Part shown: piece by piece, positions 24,320 through 36,640 of the stretch
Position numbering within the stretch: the first letter of the stretch is position 1
How the letters are laid out: every line of letters begins with the position of its first letter
From: Liolophura sinensis
Lineage: Eukaryota > Mollusca > Polyplacophora > Chitonida > Chitonidae
Assembly: GCF_032854445.1 (NCBI RefSeq)
Contig: NC_088296.1
Span: 808,001-872,000 of the forward strand
Direction: 5' to 3'
DNA: 64,000 nt
Translations under genes and position numbers: made by a program
The notes under the pieces: generated by a model
Database searches by the model: none
The model's input: only the letters and a program-made list of their open reading frames with translations
What the model was told of the DNA's origin: nothing

Positions 24320-26140
24320 GCAATCGAAGCTCTCATGATCCTTCTTGGCACATTAGAAACAAACAAGTTCATTGCCAAATCTGTTCCACTGATACCAAAC
24401 CAACACCATAAATGTTTATTATCTTATACTGATGCGTGTTAACCGCCTGATACAGATACGTGCGATATTTTTCCATATCAACTTTCTCTGAACAATAGCA
24501 TGCAGGGAACTAATTTCGCACTGGGTGACCTATGGCTGGGAAAGCTCTGTCTTTCTAAAGGGGTATTTCCATGCAGTGCTGACCCGCTTACATGAACATG
24601 CCATTTAGTGTCCTTAAACTCTTGGGAAAAGTTTAATTTACTACACTGTCTACATGCCATTATCAAAGGCAAACTGTTTACAATAATCATTTGAGTCGTC
24701 CTCTTGTGCTGTTTGCTTTGTGAGTTTTTGTATGACCAGATTCCATTGCGTGGCGCATACAGCAATTTCAAGTCAGATTTACCGTTCAAACCATCTGCAC
24801 ATTAAGTGCTATCGCTATTTGCGTCGTCATCAACTAGGAGAAAGACTTCTAGTACTGTGTGGCATACATGTAAGTGTCAGCCAGTGCGAAAACACACTCT
24901 GAAATCCATAATGAAGGCTATGGCAAAAAACTTACCTGGCTTTTAACGAACCAGAGTGCTAGTAAAACTATGTGTACCCGACACCTTAATGCTAGTATAG
25001 CAATTCACTGGTCACAAAAATGTTTTAAGCATCAACAATTACGCTGTCGTTTCTCATAATATGCAGGAAAAAGTGAGCTACACCATTCCAAATGCACAGG
25101 TCGCAAGACCTCAAGCCTACATGTAGCCCTGTCTTGCGAACCTGGTACATCCACAGAAATGGACTTATGTGTCCCATCCAGTATTTCTCCATTGCAGAAG
25201 GATGCGTTTTTTTTTCTCTCGCAGAATTCCACACACAATGTGAACCATGACATATGTAAAAGTAGAACTGCAGGGGTTTTGGATTTGTGCCAAAGTTCCG
25301 ATAGCCATTAACTTTGATGACAAACTTTCCTAAGCAGAAACTTAATATGCAGTTTTCTTTCTATCATCAACACCGTCGTGCAAACTGACTAATTTTGTAA
25401 ACTATAACCGTTACAAGTTCACATGTAAAGTAGGTCCATTTTTTGGCGCATACATATCTGAACTATACTCTATTTCAAAGTGTACCACTTGACGCCACTA
25501 GTCAGTCCAATCCAGATAAAGTTTAACTTTTTTGTTTTTCAAAAACTGACCACATTTTGAAAGAAAAATGTTTTTAAAAATCATATATATTATAAATCAC
25601 ATGTTCATCGTTTTACACGACTTTGCGTTTTTCTTATTTTTTTTTTCATGTAAACTGCGGTTGTGAACTATATTGAAATACGCTATACTCACAACGAACT
25701 CCATGTGCGCTTAATATGGTTTGGAAGCGTCGTGCAGGCTACCGCGCTACCAGATACTACGCAAAGCAACAGAGGACGAGGTACATACCTGGGTTGTCCT
25801 AAAATAGCTTTCACGGGAAATGTATGATAAAAAAAATTATCAGTATACTAATGATCTGCATTGCCCCATCCTTCTCGTCCTCTGCGGTTGCATTGCTGTA
25901 TCGAGCTCGGTTGATGCGACATAGCAACCCATAATCTCTGTCTACCAGGCTCATTTTATGAGACATGCTTGTTATTGGTGCCTTCTGGAAACCTACTGTG
26001 TGCATGTATATATTGCTAAACGTGCCTCAGTTGGCACAATTCTCCTTGTGATTTCTTATGCTAAGCTGTTTGATGAATCAACTATATACATGTGCACCAT
26101 TATCTATATTATAAACAAATGTTTTGGTTTTGGAGCTTTA
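24320..26140. other. No recognisable gene
   Basis: AT-rich sequence with only short open frames on both strands. Some may be further decayed LINE sequence, but I found no motif to support that. Confidence 0.3.
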
Positions 26141-26149
26141 ACTAAGGTT

Positions 26150-26305
26150 AGTTCTTTTTAACAGGTTTTTAACACGTTCGTCTTTTTTGTTTTATTTTTG
26201 ACTTTTCATTATGTTAAAAACATTCACGGCCCCTTTTTTGAAAATGTTCTTGCCACGATATGGTTGAAAGATTGCCAGTGTACCATTTAGCCATACTCAT
26301 TCATT
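26150..26305 (+). mobile_element. Third SINE-like family, copy 1
   Basis: Shares with 52425-52585 the words CTTTTTAAC, CGTCTTTTTTGTTTTAT and CTTGCCACGATATGG. Both copies end in a short (ATTC)n-like tail. No tRNA-like head is visible. Confidence 0.5.
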
Positions 26306-26564
26306 CATTCAAATATATCTTGTGATCTATATGTTTGTTGTACATTTAATGCATTTTCCGGTCTATGTGTTTCTTTTAAACCCTAACATATTTTGCGATC
26401 TCTGTGTACATGAGTTTCTTTTCTCTTTTGTATCTTGTGTATTTTGCATCCTCTGTGAGTTTATTGTTCATCTGGTGTGTTCTGTAGCTGTTTGTTCTCC
26501 ATGCAATGCATTTTCCGTTTTTTATGCGATAAATGTACATGTGATGTATTTTGTGTTAGCAGCG

Positions 26565-26985
26565 GGTTTGTCGTTCCTCTGATGTATTTTGTGCTAGCAG
26601 CGGGTTTGTTGTTCCTCTGATGTATTTTGTGTTCGCAGCGAGTTTGTTGTTCCACTGATGTATTTTGTGTTAGCAGCGGGTTTGCTGTTCCTCTGATGTG
26701 TTTTGTGTTAGCAGCGGGTTATTCTTTCCTCTGATGTATTTTGTGTTAGCAGCGAGTTTGTTGTTCCTCTGATGTACTTTGTGTTAGCAGCGGGTTGTTG
26801 TTCTTCTGATGTATTTTGTGTTAGCAGCGTGTTTGTTGTTCCTCTGATGTATTTTGTGTTAGCAGCGGGTTTGTTGTTCCTCTGATGTATTTTGTGTTAG
26901 CAGCGGGTTTGTTTTTCCTCTGATGTATTTTGTTTTAACAGCGGGTTTGTTTTTCCTCTGATGTATTTTGTGTTAGGAACTGCTG
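26565..26985 (+). repeat. 38-bp tandem repeat, about 11 copies
   Basis: Unit near TCCTCTGATGTATTTTGTGT then TAGCAGCGGGTTTGTTGT. It ends at 26980, where a non-repeated stretch leads towards the TRIM leader at 27230. Confidence 0.9.
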
Positions 26986-27229
26986 CCGTACAAAACCAAG
27001 ACTCAGACCGACACTGAGCCGAGCCTGGAGAGGGTTTCTAAAAGGTGTCTGTTAAGAAGATCCCTGTCTCGTCGCTTGTGTCAAGCTCACGCAGTCAGTG
27101 GATAAAACCAGTCGAAACAGCTTTTCAATGTTTCTTGTGTTCCACATCAGTTCTTGTCACATCTTTTGTATTTTCCATTTCCCTGTCAGTTGGGTTGTAC
27201 ATTTAATGCCGATTGAATTATATGTGTAT

Positions 27230-27315
27230 CTGTTGTAGCTATGAATGATGGTATTTTCTATGTCAATCTGCACAGTGTATCGATTTGTGCAGCACGGTTA
27301 GATTTGTGTCGACAG
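27230..27315 (+). promoter_or_regulatory. TRIM leader exon, copy 1 (non-coding)
   Basis: Ends in GATTTGTGTCGACAG followed by the donor GTAAGT. The same segment recurs with donors after 29712, 56098 and 57444. The start is not visible and the TATA-like upstream block of the other copies is not conserved here. No TRIM coding exon follows directly; the second leader (29575) intervenes. Confidence 0.55.
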
Positions 27316-27579
27316 GTAAGTCCTGTATGAAGGGGTACCTGTATTTTTGTGTAGAAATGTTTCTGTGAAGTTAAGGAGTTATCTTCCCTTGATCGGGTGA
27401 CCGACTGTCACACGCTACTTAGTTGGCCTGGTCGTCCTGACATTGACACAAACCACACTGGCGACTCAGGGCGTGTCCTTGTCTAGGCTCTAACCTCTGT
27501 CTGTGTGTTCACCTCTCTCACTGTCAACAGAAAGTCAGAATTTCCTTCCGATGGAAAAGGATTACGTTTTATGCTGTTT

Positions 27580-28262
27580 AATTATGTTGATCTTGTCACC
27601 ATACATACAGGCGGACGTTACGTTAATTATGTTGATCTTGTCACCATATATACAGGCTGACGTTACGTTAATTATGTTGATCTTGTCACCATATATACAG
27701 GTTGACGTTACGTTAATTATGTTGATCTTGTCACCATATATACAGGCTGACGTTACGTTAATTATGTTGATCTTGTCACCATATATACAGGCGGACGTTA
27801 CGTTAATTATGTTGATCTTGTCACCGTATATACAGGCTGACGGTACGTTAATTATGCTGATCTTGTCACCATATATACAGGCTGACGTTACCTTAATTAT
27901 GTTGATCTTGTCACCATATATACAGGCTGACGTTACGTTAATTATGTTGATCTTGTCACCATATATACAGGCTGACGGTACGTTAATTATGCTGATCTTG
28001 TCACCATATATACAGGCTGACGGTATGTTAATTATGTTGATCTTGTCACCATATATACAGGCTGACGTTATGTTAATTATGTTGATCTTGTCACCATATA
28101 TACAGGCTGACGTTACGTTAATTATGTTGATCTTGTCACCATATATACAGGCTGACGGTACGTTAATTATGCTGATCTTGTCACCATATATACAGGCTGA
28201 CGGTATGTTAATTATGTTGATCTTGTCACCATATATACAAGCTGACGGTACGTTAATTATGT
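27580..28262 (+). repeat. 45-bp tandem repeat, 15 copies, expanded from TRIM upstream sequence
   Basis: Unit near TTAATTATGTTGATCTTGTC, ACCATATATACAGGCTGACG, TTACG. One diverged copy of the same sequence stands alone at about 57720-57770 and another at about 56385-56430, each downstream of a leader exon. Thus the array grew from single-copy sequence after the block duplicated. The 253-residue open frame is an artefact of the 45-bp period. Confidence 0.9.
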
Positions 28263-28329
28263 AAGGTTTTGAAGCTTTGATCTTAATAGGCATTATGTAG
28301 GGTTATGCTGAAGGTCGTTTGTTGGGGGT

Positions 28330-29570
28330 GACGTGTGTCTGGGTTACAGACATAGCCAAAACAACCGGCTTATATGGATCTATGTTTGTTTACTTACCAT
28401 GTTCGCCTGTCTGACCCAGGTATGTAAACTGTAAAAGTCAAAAATTGCAGGTTAGGATATGCATGCTCTAATATTCCAAGCGAGGCAGCAACAAGTACTA
28501 TTGTTAAAATCTTTGGTAGGGCCTGACTCGGGTATGGTCCCAGCTCTACTGAATTTGAGGCGGGTTCAAGTACTTTAAGCGTTACACCCATAGGTAACAG
28601 TATAGGTGACCTATCCGCGTAATCCTGTGTATGTTACAATTTTAATACCCATGAACCAGTAGTTGAAAACTGTTTAAGACTTAACACCGGGTTTAACTTT
28701 TATCCAAGTCTTCCAGTTTGTACTTATCCCAAAAACAATTGTTTAAAAGTATATTAAACATGAAATATAAAGCTGCTGCTGTTATACTTTGACTTTGGAC
28801 AATGACATTGGCTGCTGAGTCTGGCTAAAATTTAAAACATGGCTTAATACATGATACACTTTTGAACACCTGGGCCCAGATGTATATGTATCTATAAACT
28901 TAAGGGCTACATTATTATTAACTCAACCCACTCAACAGGTATTACAACCTTGCCCATTTATCACCAATAATGGGGTGTGTAACTTGACACAGCTGAGCCA
29001 GTCAAGACTGACCTATACGGAGGGGGGGGGGGGGGGTAGTTTGTAATGGCGTTTCCCCATCCAAATCGAATGATGCACGCCAATAACGAAACGTTGAATA
29101 AATTGTTTTCCCAAGTAAACTGCCATTTGAGGCTGCTTTACATAAATGTCCAGTACTCAAGAGAACCAAGCCTTTACACAGCTATCGTAAAGAACACCGA
29201 TGGTATAAGGATACACGCGTGGACAGTAAAGAAGGGGAATGTTAACACACTGAGTCCACAGAAAATGCTAGGCTTTGACCCTTGACAAATTACGCATGCT
29301 CAAACAACGATAGATAACAATTCAAGACATGATTGGGTACACTGTTAAGAACACATTTTAAGTGTTAGGATCTGTAGCAACGAGTGAGAAAATTGGAAAC
29401 AGCCTGAAAAACTTTATTGTGATTTCTCACCGGCTTTAAAACCGTGTCTTCTGACTGGTTCCTAACACCAACACGAGTTAATTCTGCGTAATATACGTGC
29501 CTTGCGTTAACATGACGTCTACAACGAAAAAGAACATGCGTAACAGTATCTGCGGAAACCATTGTTGAGA
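28330..29570. other. Inter-leader region, no gene recognised
   Basis: 28265-28450 is homologous to the stretch at about 56430-56560, and 28978-29000 to about 57834. A run of about 16 G residues lies near 29021-29036. A 79-residue open frame at 29046-29285 is unrecognised. Confidence 0.4.
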
Positions 29571-29574
29571 AGGT

Positions 29575-29712
29575 CACAGAGTAAAAATGTGTACAAACAT
29601 ACTGAGAGATTTACCTCCCCTGCACAGGTCACGTGCATTTCTCAGTTTTTTTTCTATTTCAATCTGCGTAGATTTATCAAGTTGTGAAGAACGGTGGTAT
29701 TTGTGTCGACAG
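29575..29712 (+). promoter_or_regulatory. TRIM leader exon, copy 2, with upstream element
   Basis: CACAGAGTAAAAATGTGTAC (position of a TATA-like box in copy 3), a GGTCACGTGCATTTCTCAG block holding the E-box CACGTG, and TTTGTGTCGACAG followed by GTAAGC. Very similar to the copy at 55957-56098. It is the leader nearest to TRIM copy A. Confidence 0.6.
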
Positions 29713-31789
29713 GTAAGCTCTGTAAGAAGGGTACGTGCATTTTGGGTGGAAATGTTCCTGTCCGTTTACGTAGTTGTCTTTCCTTGATCGTGTTACCGAC
29801 TGTCAGACACTGCCTAGTTGGTCTGGTTGTCCTCACATCAACACAAGGGAGACATACCAATGGGGGCGTGCCATTGTAATATTTCCTTCTGACGGAAAAC
29901 GACATTTTTTGTAGGGAATGCATTGGTCTGTATGCTGACAAGTCTAAATCTGTACAGACAGATGAGACCTCCGGCGGCATGGGGAATGAGGACGTTCATG
30001 AGCTGATAGCATGCCCTGTGTGTCGGGCATCGACTAGTCCGGGGAGAGAAGGTGTGGCTGACCTGCCTCCCAACTTTCATCTGGCAGAAACAGTGAGGAG
30101 GTTATCATCTGCTGTAAAGGTTGAGGATGACATCCCATATTGTTCTGTGTGTGAGGAGGACAATCACGCTAAAGCTGTCAAGTTTTGTACCAACTGTGGT
30201 GTGTTCTACTGTCACGAATGTCTTGCTGTTTGTCACCTAATGAGGGGGTCTCTGAAACGTCACCGACTGATTTCGTCCTTGGAGTACCTCTCCCAGGAAA
30301 CCTCACAGGGTCAAGTCAGCAGGGGTCACCAATTAACCCAGCAGCCATCATGTGCTGGACACGGTCAGCCATTCGTCTTGTACTGTGTACCGTGTCGGAC
30401 GGTGATCTGTGTGGGGTGTGTGGTTCACCATCCAAAGCACGCTATGCTAGATATAAAATCTGCAGCTGAGAATGACAAGGTAATGGGGAAAAAGACATTT
30501 GTACATTATCAACCAAAATGGAAGTTCTGAGTCAATAATTGCAAGGCCAATTCCCTAAACAACGATGAACATGAACCACTAAATAACTAAGAAATTGTAT
30601 AAGTACAAAATTACTTTGGAATCATGCAAAGTAGTGAACCGTTTTCAATGATGTTGGAAAGAGGTAAGGAATGTTCTAGCCAAATAACTTAAATCACTAT
30701 CTTAACCGTGTACCATGCTAGTATATAGGTCGATAATCAAAATAAATAGATCATGACTTGGAACTATATATTGACTCAACGTTTGTGATCTATAGTGAAG
30801 AAGGCAACATTTTCCAGTACTGTTGTGAGTTTTTTGAAAGCCTGGGTTTTTAATGCATTACAGCCAGATGTTTTGACCAAGACTAGGGAACTGGAGAAAG
30901 TCCTACAAGAAACTAGAGAATCATTGTCAGGAGTTATGAAGCTGCACAAGAAGATACAGGTTGGTATTCTCGATAACACCTGTTCAGCTTGTGTTGTACT
31001 GCATACCATACCATTCACAAATCCAGGTAACATACAGCTGTCAATCATCTAGTCTTGATAAAGCTCTGTTTTGTCACACATTATATATGTACAATTCAAT
31101 TAAACAGCTAATCCCAAACAGTGACGACTTTTTATTAGAACTCACACAGTGTAACGCCCGGGCTGATGCCGGGATTCATTTGCACGAAGAACGAGTCTAT
31201 TTCTGGTTTATCTGATCAGACTATCGTACCATTAATATGACTTTCTTCTCTGACACACACGCGATATGCCCACCTCAGACAATTCAAGTAGATACACCAT
31301 CACCGATCATACTCCGACAGAATAATATCTGTAGTATATAGACATGTAAGTACACCTTTTGATCTGATTGGCGGCAATGTTCTGGTTTGATTTTGACCGT
31401 TCATTTGTAAACAAATGTGGTAGTTATGTAGTGTAAGTACACAGAGGTGTCTCATTTACCATTGTCAAATTATTGAACCTGTGACCGGCCTCATGAACAG
31501 TTATCAGGTGTTCAAATCCATCACATGCTGTCAAATCTACTGAAGTTTTAGGTTCAGAGTTCAACTGATTCACTGTGGATTTCTCTGGTTGCTGTCAGTT
31601 TCTGTACCCATAAACCTAACCGCTCTCCGATTAGACCAATGAACAACTCAAGTATCCTATCTATGTAATGTTAAAAAAAAAATGTATTGTTTGATGTTTT
31701 TCAAAAACGACGTGTGAATACAAACAGTAATAAAGTCATTATCTGTGTTTGAAACAATAAACTAGCCAATGTAGAAACCGTATATAGAC

Positions 31790-31905
31790 AACCATATCTC
31801 TGTTGATGACCCCGGGCACTGCCCGGTTTCCTCCAACCACAAGGCTGAGCATTGTCTTATAAGAGAAATATTTTTGAGCACGACGTAAAACACCAGTCAT
31901 ACAAA
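31790..31905 (+). mobile_element. SINE B fragment in TRIM A intron
   Basis: GCACTGCCCGGTTTCCTCCA then ACCACAAGGCTGAGC and GAGCACGACGTAAAACACCA, in SINE B order. Confidence 0.6.
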
Positions 31906-32685
31906 CCATCATGTTAAGGCTCATTATTTTGTCCCAATTTTCAATCATCCGGATGATAACAGCTGTTTCCTGTTTTGGGTTTTTCGGTCCAAAACAGTTG
32001 ATTTACCTGGAACAGAAAGTCCAGGCCCACCGGTGACTCGCCAATAACACAATGGCTACTTTCACAAGCTTGTAACACACAGAATTTGATAGTGTTAACT
32101 GTGTTTGTGGTATTTGTTTGTTTCGGTTTGTAAACATCGTCCTTTTATATGCACGAGTATATTTCCCATTTAAGCATAAATTTTAGTCAACTTTAGCCTA
32201 TCATTTTCATAAATATGGCGTAAAATAACCATAAAACAGTCGTAGAAAGGAATTGCTAACAGGAAGACCCGAATTAAGCCATTTCTTCATTTTCCTGATA
32301 TCATTGAGGGAAAAGTTAAGGGTCCCTGTGTACTATAGGGGAGGTAAGACATTTCATTTATAACTGTGTTCTTGTTACATACTGTAGTGAAAGCCTAACC
32401 TAATTTTTCATAATTTTGGGACAGATATTAGTAGTGTTGAAAGTAGAATACTACATTTCTTTACCATCCTTTCCGAAAAGTAAAGATATGAATATGTTCT
32501 TCATTACATTGTCTAACCATGTGAGAAAAAAGAAACTCCACATTCTTGCTATAATTACATATATATTAGCTAAAATAAGCAGTCCAGGTGTCCCTAATTT
32601 TAGAAGAAACAGGCTAGGTACAGAAGCTTAGTTTCGGTTATCATCTTTACATGATTTTATACGTGTTTTCAATTCTGTTTGTTGA

Positions 32686-32851
32686 CAGGGCTCCACAGAC
32701 TTCATCAAAACGTGTGTATAAATGTGTTGTACCTCTCTGGGTTTGTTACACATGTGCACGCGACTATAGTCAGCAGATGTGTTTCTGTAACACTGATTAC
32801 CAGCACTGTAGTAGTTGTGCCAAACATGACCCACATGTAAAATATATCTAG
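32686..32851 (+). other. Cys-rich conserved candidate exon, TRIM copy A
   Basis: After the acceptor TTTGTTGACAG the frame reads RVYKC, ARDYSQQMCFCNTDYQ, HCSSCAKHDP and stops at TAG (32849-32851). Copy B has the same segment at 61456-61642 with 9 Cys in its frame and a longer end. Two length differences between the copies, 15 and 3 nt, both keep the frame. Copy A stops earlier because a codon equal to TAC in copy B is TAG here. The acceptor phase equals that of the next coiled-coil exon, so this could be an alternative last exon. The hydrophobic lead in the open frame (ILYVFSILFV) is the translated pyrimidine tract and need not be a signal peptide. Confidence 0.35.
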
Positions 32852-33439
32852 TGTTCAAACATACATATGTTCGGACAAATCAGATTTAACCTGCTAGGAA
32901 GAGTACACTGTACATCGTGACATTCTCATTACTGCGTGGTACATAGGATTATTACACGATTATTATTGTGTCTATTCTCTCCCCCCTTCTCACAGAATTG
33001 ATGATCGATTGAATGAGATAAGAGCAGATCTGGAGAAACGTGAAGTCAGCAGACAGAAGCTTCTAGATTTTGTACAACATGACCAAGTTGTCCCCAGACA
33101 CGTGACTGTAATGGAGACAGTGCGAGAAAGTCAGGACTTAGAAGCAGCAGTCGGGGAACAAACGTCACCCATACGTGTTACAAGTAGGTTGTTATATGTA
33201 TAAATGGCGTACAGTTGGCCGTGCTCAGAGAACATTAACGACTGTGGGGTTTACACTAGTGTGTGTATCAAAGACGCAAACATAAATTAAAGGCTCACAG
33301 TTGTGTGTGTGGAAAACACACGGAAGGCTGTGTTAAGAAGGAAAAAAAAAACAATTCTAGCTGTAATACAGCTGGATGCACCCAGAAAATGAACAGTATT
33401 CCAAGAGAAACGAAAGTGGGAAGAGTTTACAAAAACCCA

Positions 33440-36030
33440 AAATAGTACGAGGTGTACGCAAGGGTGTGAACAAAACACAAATCGGTGTCAGGTTTAATGT
33501 AAGGTGTACAGTAGAGTGTCCACAACAGATACAAACTAATGAGAGGAATGCATTAGGGTTTGAACAAAAGATACAAACTAATGTTAGGGCATAGGGCATA
33601 ACTAATGCCATAGGGTTGGCAAAACAGATAAAAACTAATATCAGGTGCACAGAAGACGTAAAACAATGTGGGATTTACCTTAGGGTGTGTACAGAAGACA
33701 CAAAACAATGTTGGGTTTACCTTAGGGTGTGTACAGAAGACAAAAAAACAATGTGGGATTTACCTTAGGATGTGTACAGAAGACAAAAAACAGTGTGAAG
33801 CATGCATTAGGGTGTGCCCAGAAGACACAAACTAATGTGAGGTATATAGTAGGGTTTATACAGAGGACACAAACCGATGTGAGGTATACAGTAGGGTGTG
33901 TACATAGGACACAAACCGATGTGAGGCATACAGTAGGGTGTGCAGAGAAGACACAAACTAATGTAAGGTATACAGTAAAGTTTATACAGAGGACACAAAC
34001 CAATGTGAGGTATACAGTAGGGTGTGTACAGAGGACACAAACTAATGTGAGGTATACAGTAGCGTGTGCAGTGAAGACACAAACTAATGTGAAGTGTACA
34101 GTAGGGTGTACACAGAAGACACAAACTAATGTAAGGTATACAGTAAGGTTTGTACAGAGGACACAAACCAATGTGAGGTATACAGTAGGGTGTGCACAGA
34201 GGACACAAACCACTGTGAGGTATACAGAAGAGTGTGTACAGAGGACACCAACTAATGTGAGGTATACAGTAGGTTGTGCACAGAGGACACCAACTATTGT
34301 GAGGTATACAGTAAGGTTTATACAGAGGACACAACCCAGTGTGAGGTATACAGTAGGGTAGGGTGTGCACAGAAGACACAAACTAATGTAAGGAATACAG
34401 TAGGGTGTGCTCAGAAGACACAAACTAATGTAAGGTATACAGTAAGGTGTGTGTAGAGGAAACAAACCATTGTAACGAATACAGTAGGGTGTGCACAGAG
34501 GACACAAACAAACGGAAGATATACATTAAGGTGTGTCCAGAGGATGCAAACTAATGTAAGGAATACAGTAGGGTATGCACAGAAGACACAAACTACTGTA
34601 AGGAATACAGTAAGGTGTGCACAGAGGACACAAACCTCTGTGAGGTCTACAGTAGAGTGTGTACAGAGGACACCAACTGATGAGAGGTATACAGTAAGGT
34701 GTGTGTAGAGGAAATAAACCAATGTAAGGAATACAGTAGGGTGTGCACAGAAGACACAAACTAATGTAAGGAATACAGTAAGGTGTGCACAGAGGACACA
34801 AACCTCTGTGAGGTCTACAGTAGAGTGTGTACAGAGGGCACCAACTGATGAGAGGTATACAGTAAGGTGTGTGTAGAGGAAATAAACCAGTGTAAGGAAT
34901 ACAGTAGGGTGTGCACAGAAGACACAAACAAATGTAAGGTATACAGCAAGGTGTGTACAGAGGACACAAACCAATGTAAGGAATACAGTAGGGTATGCAC
35001 AGAGAACACAAACTAATATAAGGTATACAGTAGGATGTGTACAGAGGATACAAAGTAATGTAAGGAATACAGTAGGGTGTACACAGAAGACCCAATCTAA
35101 TGTAAGGTAAAGAGTAAGGTGTGTACAGAGGACACAAACCAGTGTGAGGTATACAGTAGAGTGTGTACAGAGGACACAAACTAATGTAAGGTATAAAGTA
35201 AGGTATGTACAGAGGACACAAACCAATGTGAGATATACAGCATGGTGTGTGTAGAAGACACCAACTAATGTGAGGTATACAGTAGGTTGTGCACAGAGAA
35301 CACCAACTAATAAGAGGTATAGAGTAAGGTGTGTACAGAGGACACAAACGAATGTAAGGAATACAGTAGGGTGTGCACAGAAGACACAAACTAATGTAAG
35401 GTATACAGTAAGGTGTGTCCAGAGGATACAAACCAATGTAAGGATTACAGTAGTGTGTGCCCAGAAGACACAAACTAATGTGAGGTATACAGTAAGGTGT
35501 GTACAGAGAACACAAACCAATGTGAGGTATACAGCAGAGTGTGTACAGAGGACACAAACCACCGTAAGGTATACAGTAAGGTGTGCATAGAGGACACCAA
35601 CTAATTTGAGGTATACACTAAGGTGTGCACAGAGGACACCAACTAATGAAAGGTATACAGTAGGTTGTGTACAGAGGACACAAACTAATGTGAGGTATAC
35701 AGTAGGGTGTGTGCAGAGGACATAAACTGATGTGACCTATACAGAGGGTTGTATACAGAGGACACAAACTAATGAGAGGTATACAGTAGGGTGTGTGCAG
35801 AGGACACAGACTTATGTGACATATACAGTAGGGTGTGTACAGAGGACACAAACTGATGTGAGGTATACAGTAGGGTGTGCACAGAGGACACAAACTAATG
35901 TAAGGTATACAGTAGGGTGTGTGCAGAGAACACAAACTTATGTGGCGTATACAGTGGGTTGTATACAGAGGACACAAACTAATGTGAGGTATAGAGTAGA
36001 GTGTGTACAGAGCACACAGGATATGTGGTA
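33440..36030 (+). repeat. 42-bp minisatellite in TRIM A last intron
   Basis: About 60 units near AGGTATACAGTAGGGTGTGC, ACAGAGGACACAAACTAATG, TG. At the left end (33440-33720) a variant with GATACAAACTAATG and CATTAGGGTTTG links it to the array in TRIM B. The 42-bp period (14 codons) makes open frames up to 383 residues on both strands; none is a gene. Confidence 0.93.
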
Positions 36031-36640
36031 GTGTACCCTTCGGTGTCTGCCTGATATTTACCCTGTGTACAAATTAGCAGGGTTACATATCAGCAGATGT
36101 ACATGTGGTGCACAGGTGGTAGTATACCCTACTGTGCCTGCCAAATATTTACAATGTGTACAAATCAGCAGGTGTAATGTTAGGTCAGGGCTGGTGTATG
36201 TATTCTTTAGTGTCTTGGTGATATTCACCCCATGTATACAAATCAGTAGGTGTGATGTTAGGTCAGGGCAGGTGTAGGTATTGTTTAGTGTCTGGGTGAT
36301 ATTCACCCCATGTATACAAATCAGCAGGTGTAATGTTAGGTCAGGGCAGGTGTATGTATTGTTTAGTGTCTGGGTGATATTCACCCCATGTATACAAATC
36401 AGTAGGTGTAATGTTAGGTCAGGGCAGGTGTATGTATTCTTTAGTGTCTTGGTGATATTCACCCCATGTATACAAATCAGCAGGTGTAATGTTAGGTCAG
36501 GGCAGGTGTATGTATTCTTTAGTGTCTTGGTGATATTCACCCCATGTATACAAATCAGCAGGTGTAATGTTAGGTCAGGGCAGGTGTAGGTATTGTTTAG
36601 TGTCTGGGTGATATTCACCCCATGTATACAAATCAGCAGG
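36030..36640 (+). repeat. 78-bp tandem repeat
   Basis: About seven copies of a unit with GGTGTAATGTTAGGTCAGGG, CAGGTGTATGTATTGTTTAG, TGTCTGGGTGATATTCACCC and CATGTATACAAATCAGCA. It is directly joined to the 42-bp array on the left. Confidence 0.9.

Noticed and set aside
27503-28293. Repeat proteins of about 250 residues on both strands
   Set aside because: Fifteen copies of a 45-bp unit; homologous single copies elsewhere are non-coding.
33722-35590. Cys-rich repeat proteins (CVLCTHPTVYLTLV type) up to 383 residues
   Set aside because: 42-bp minisatellite, 14 codons per unit, several frames open on both strands, lying in a TRIM intron.
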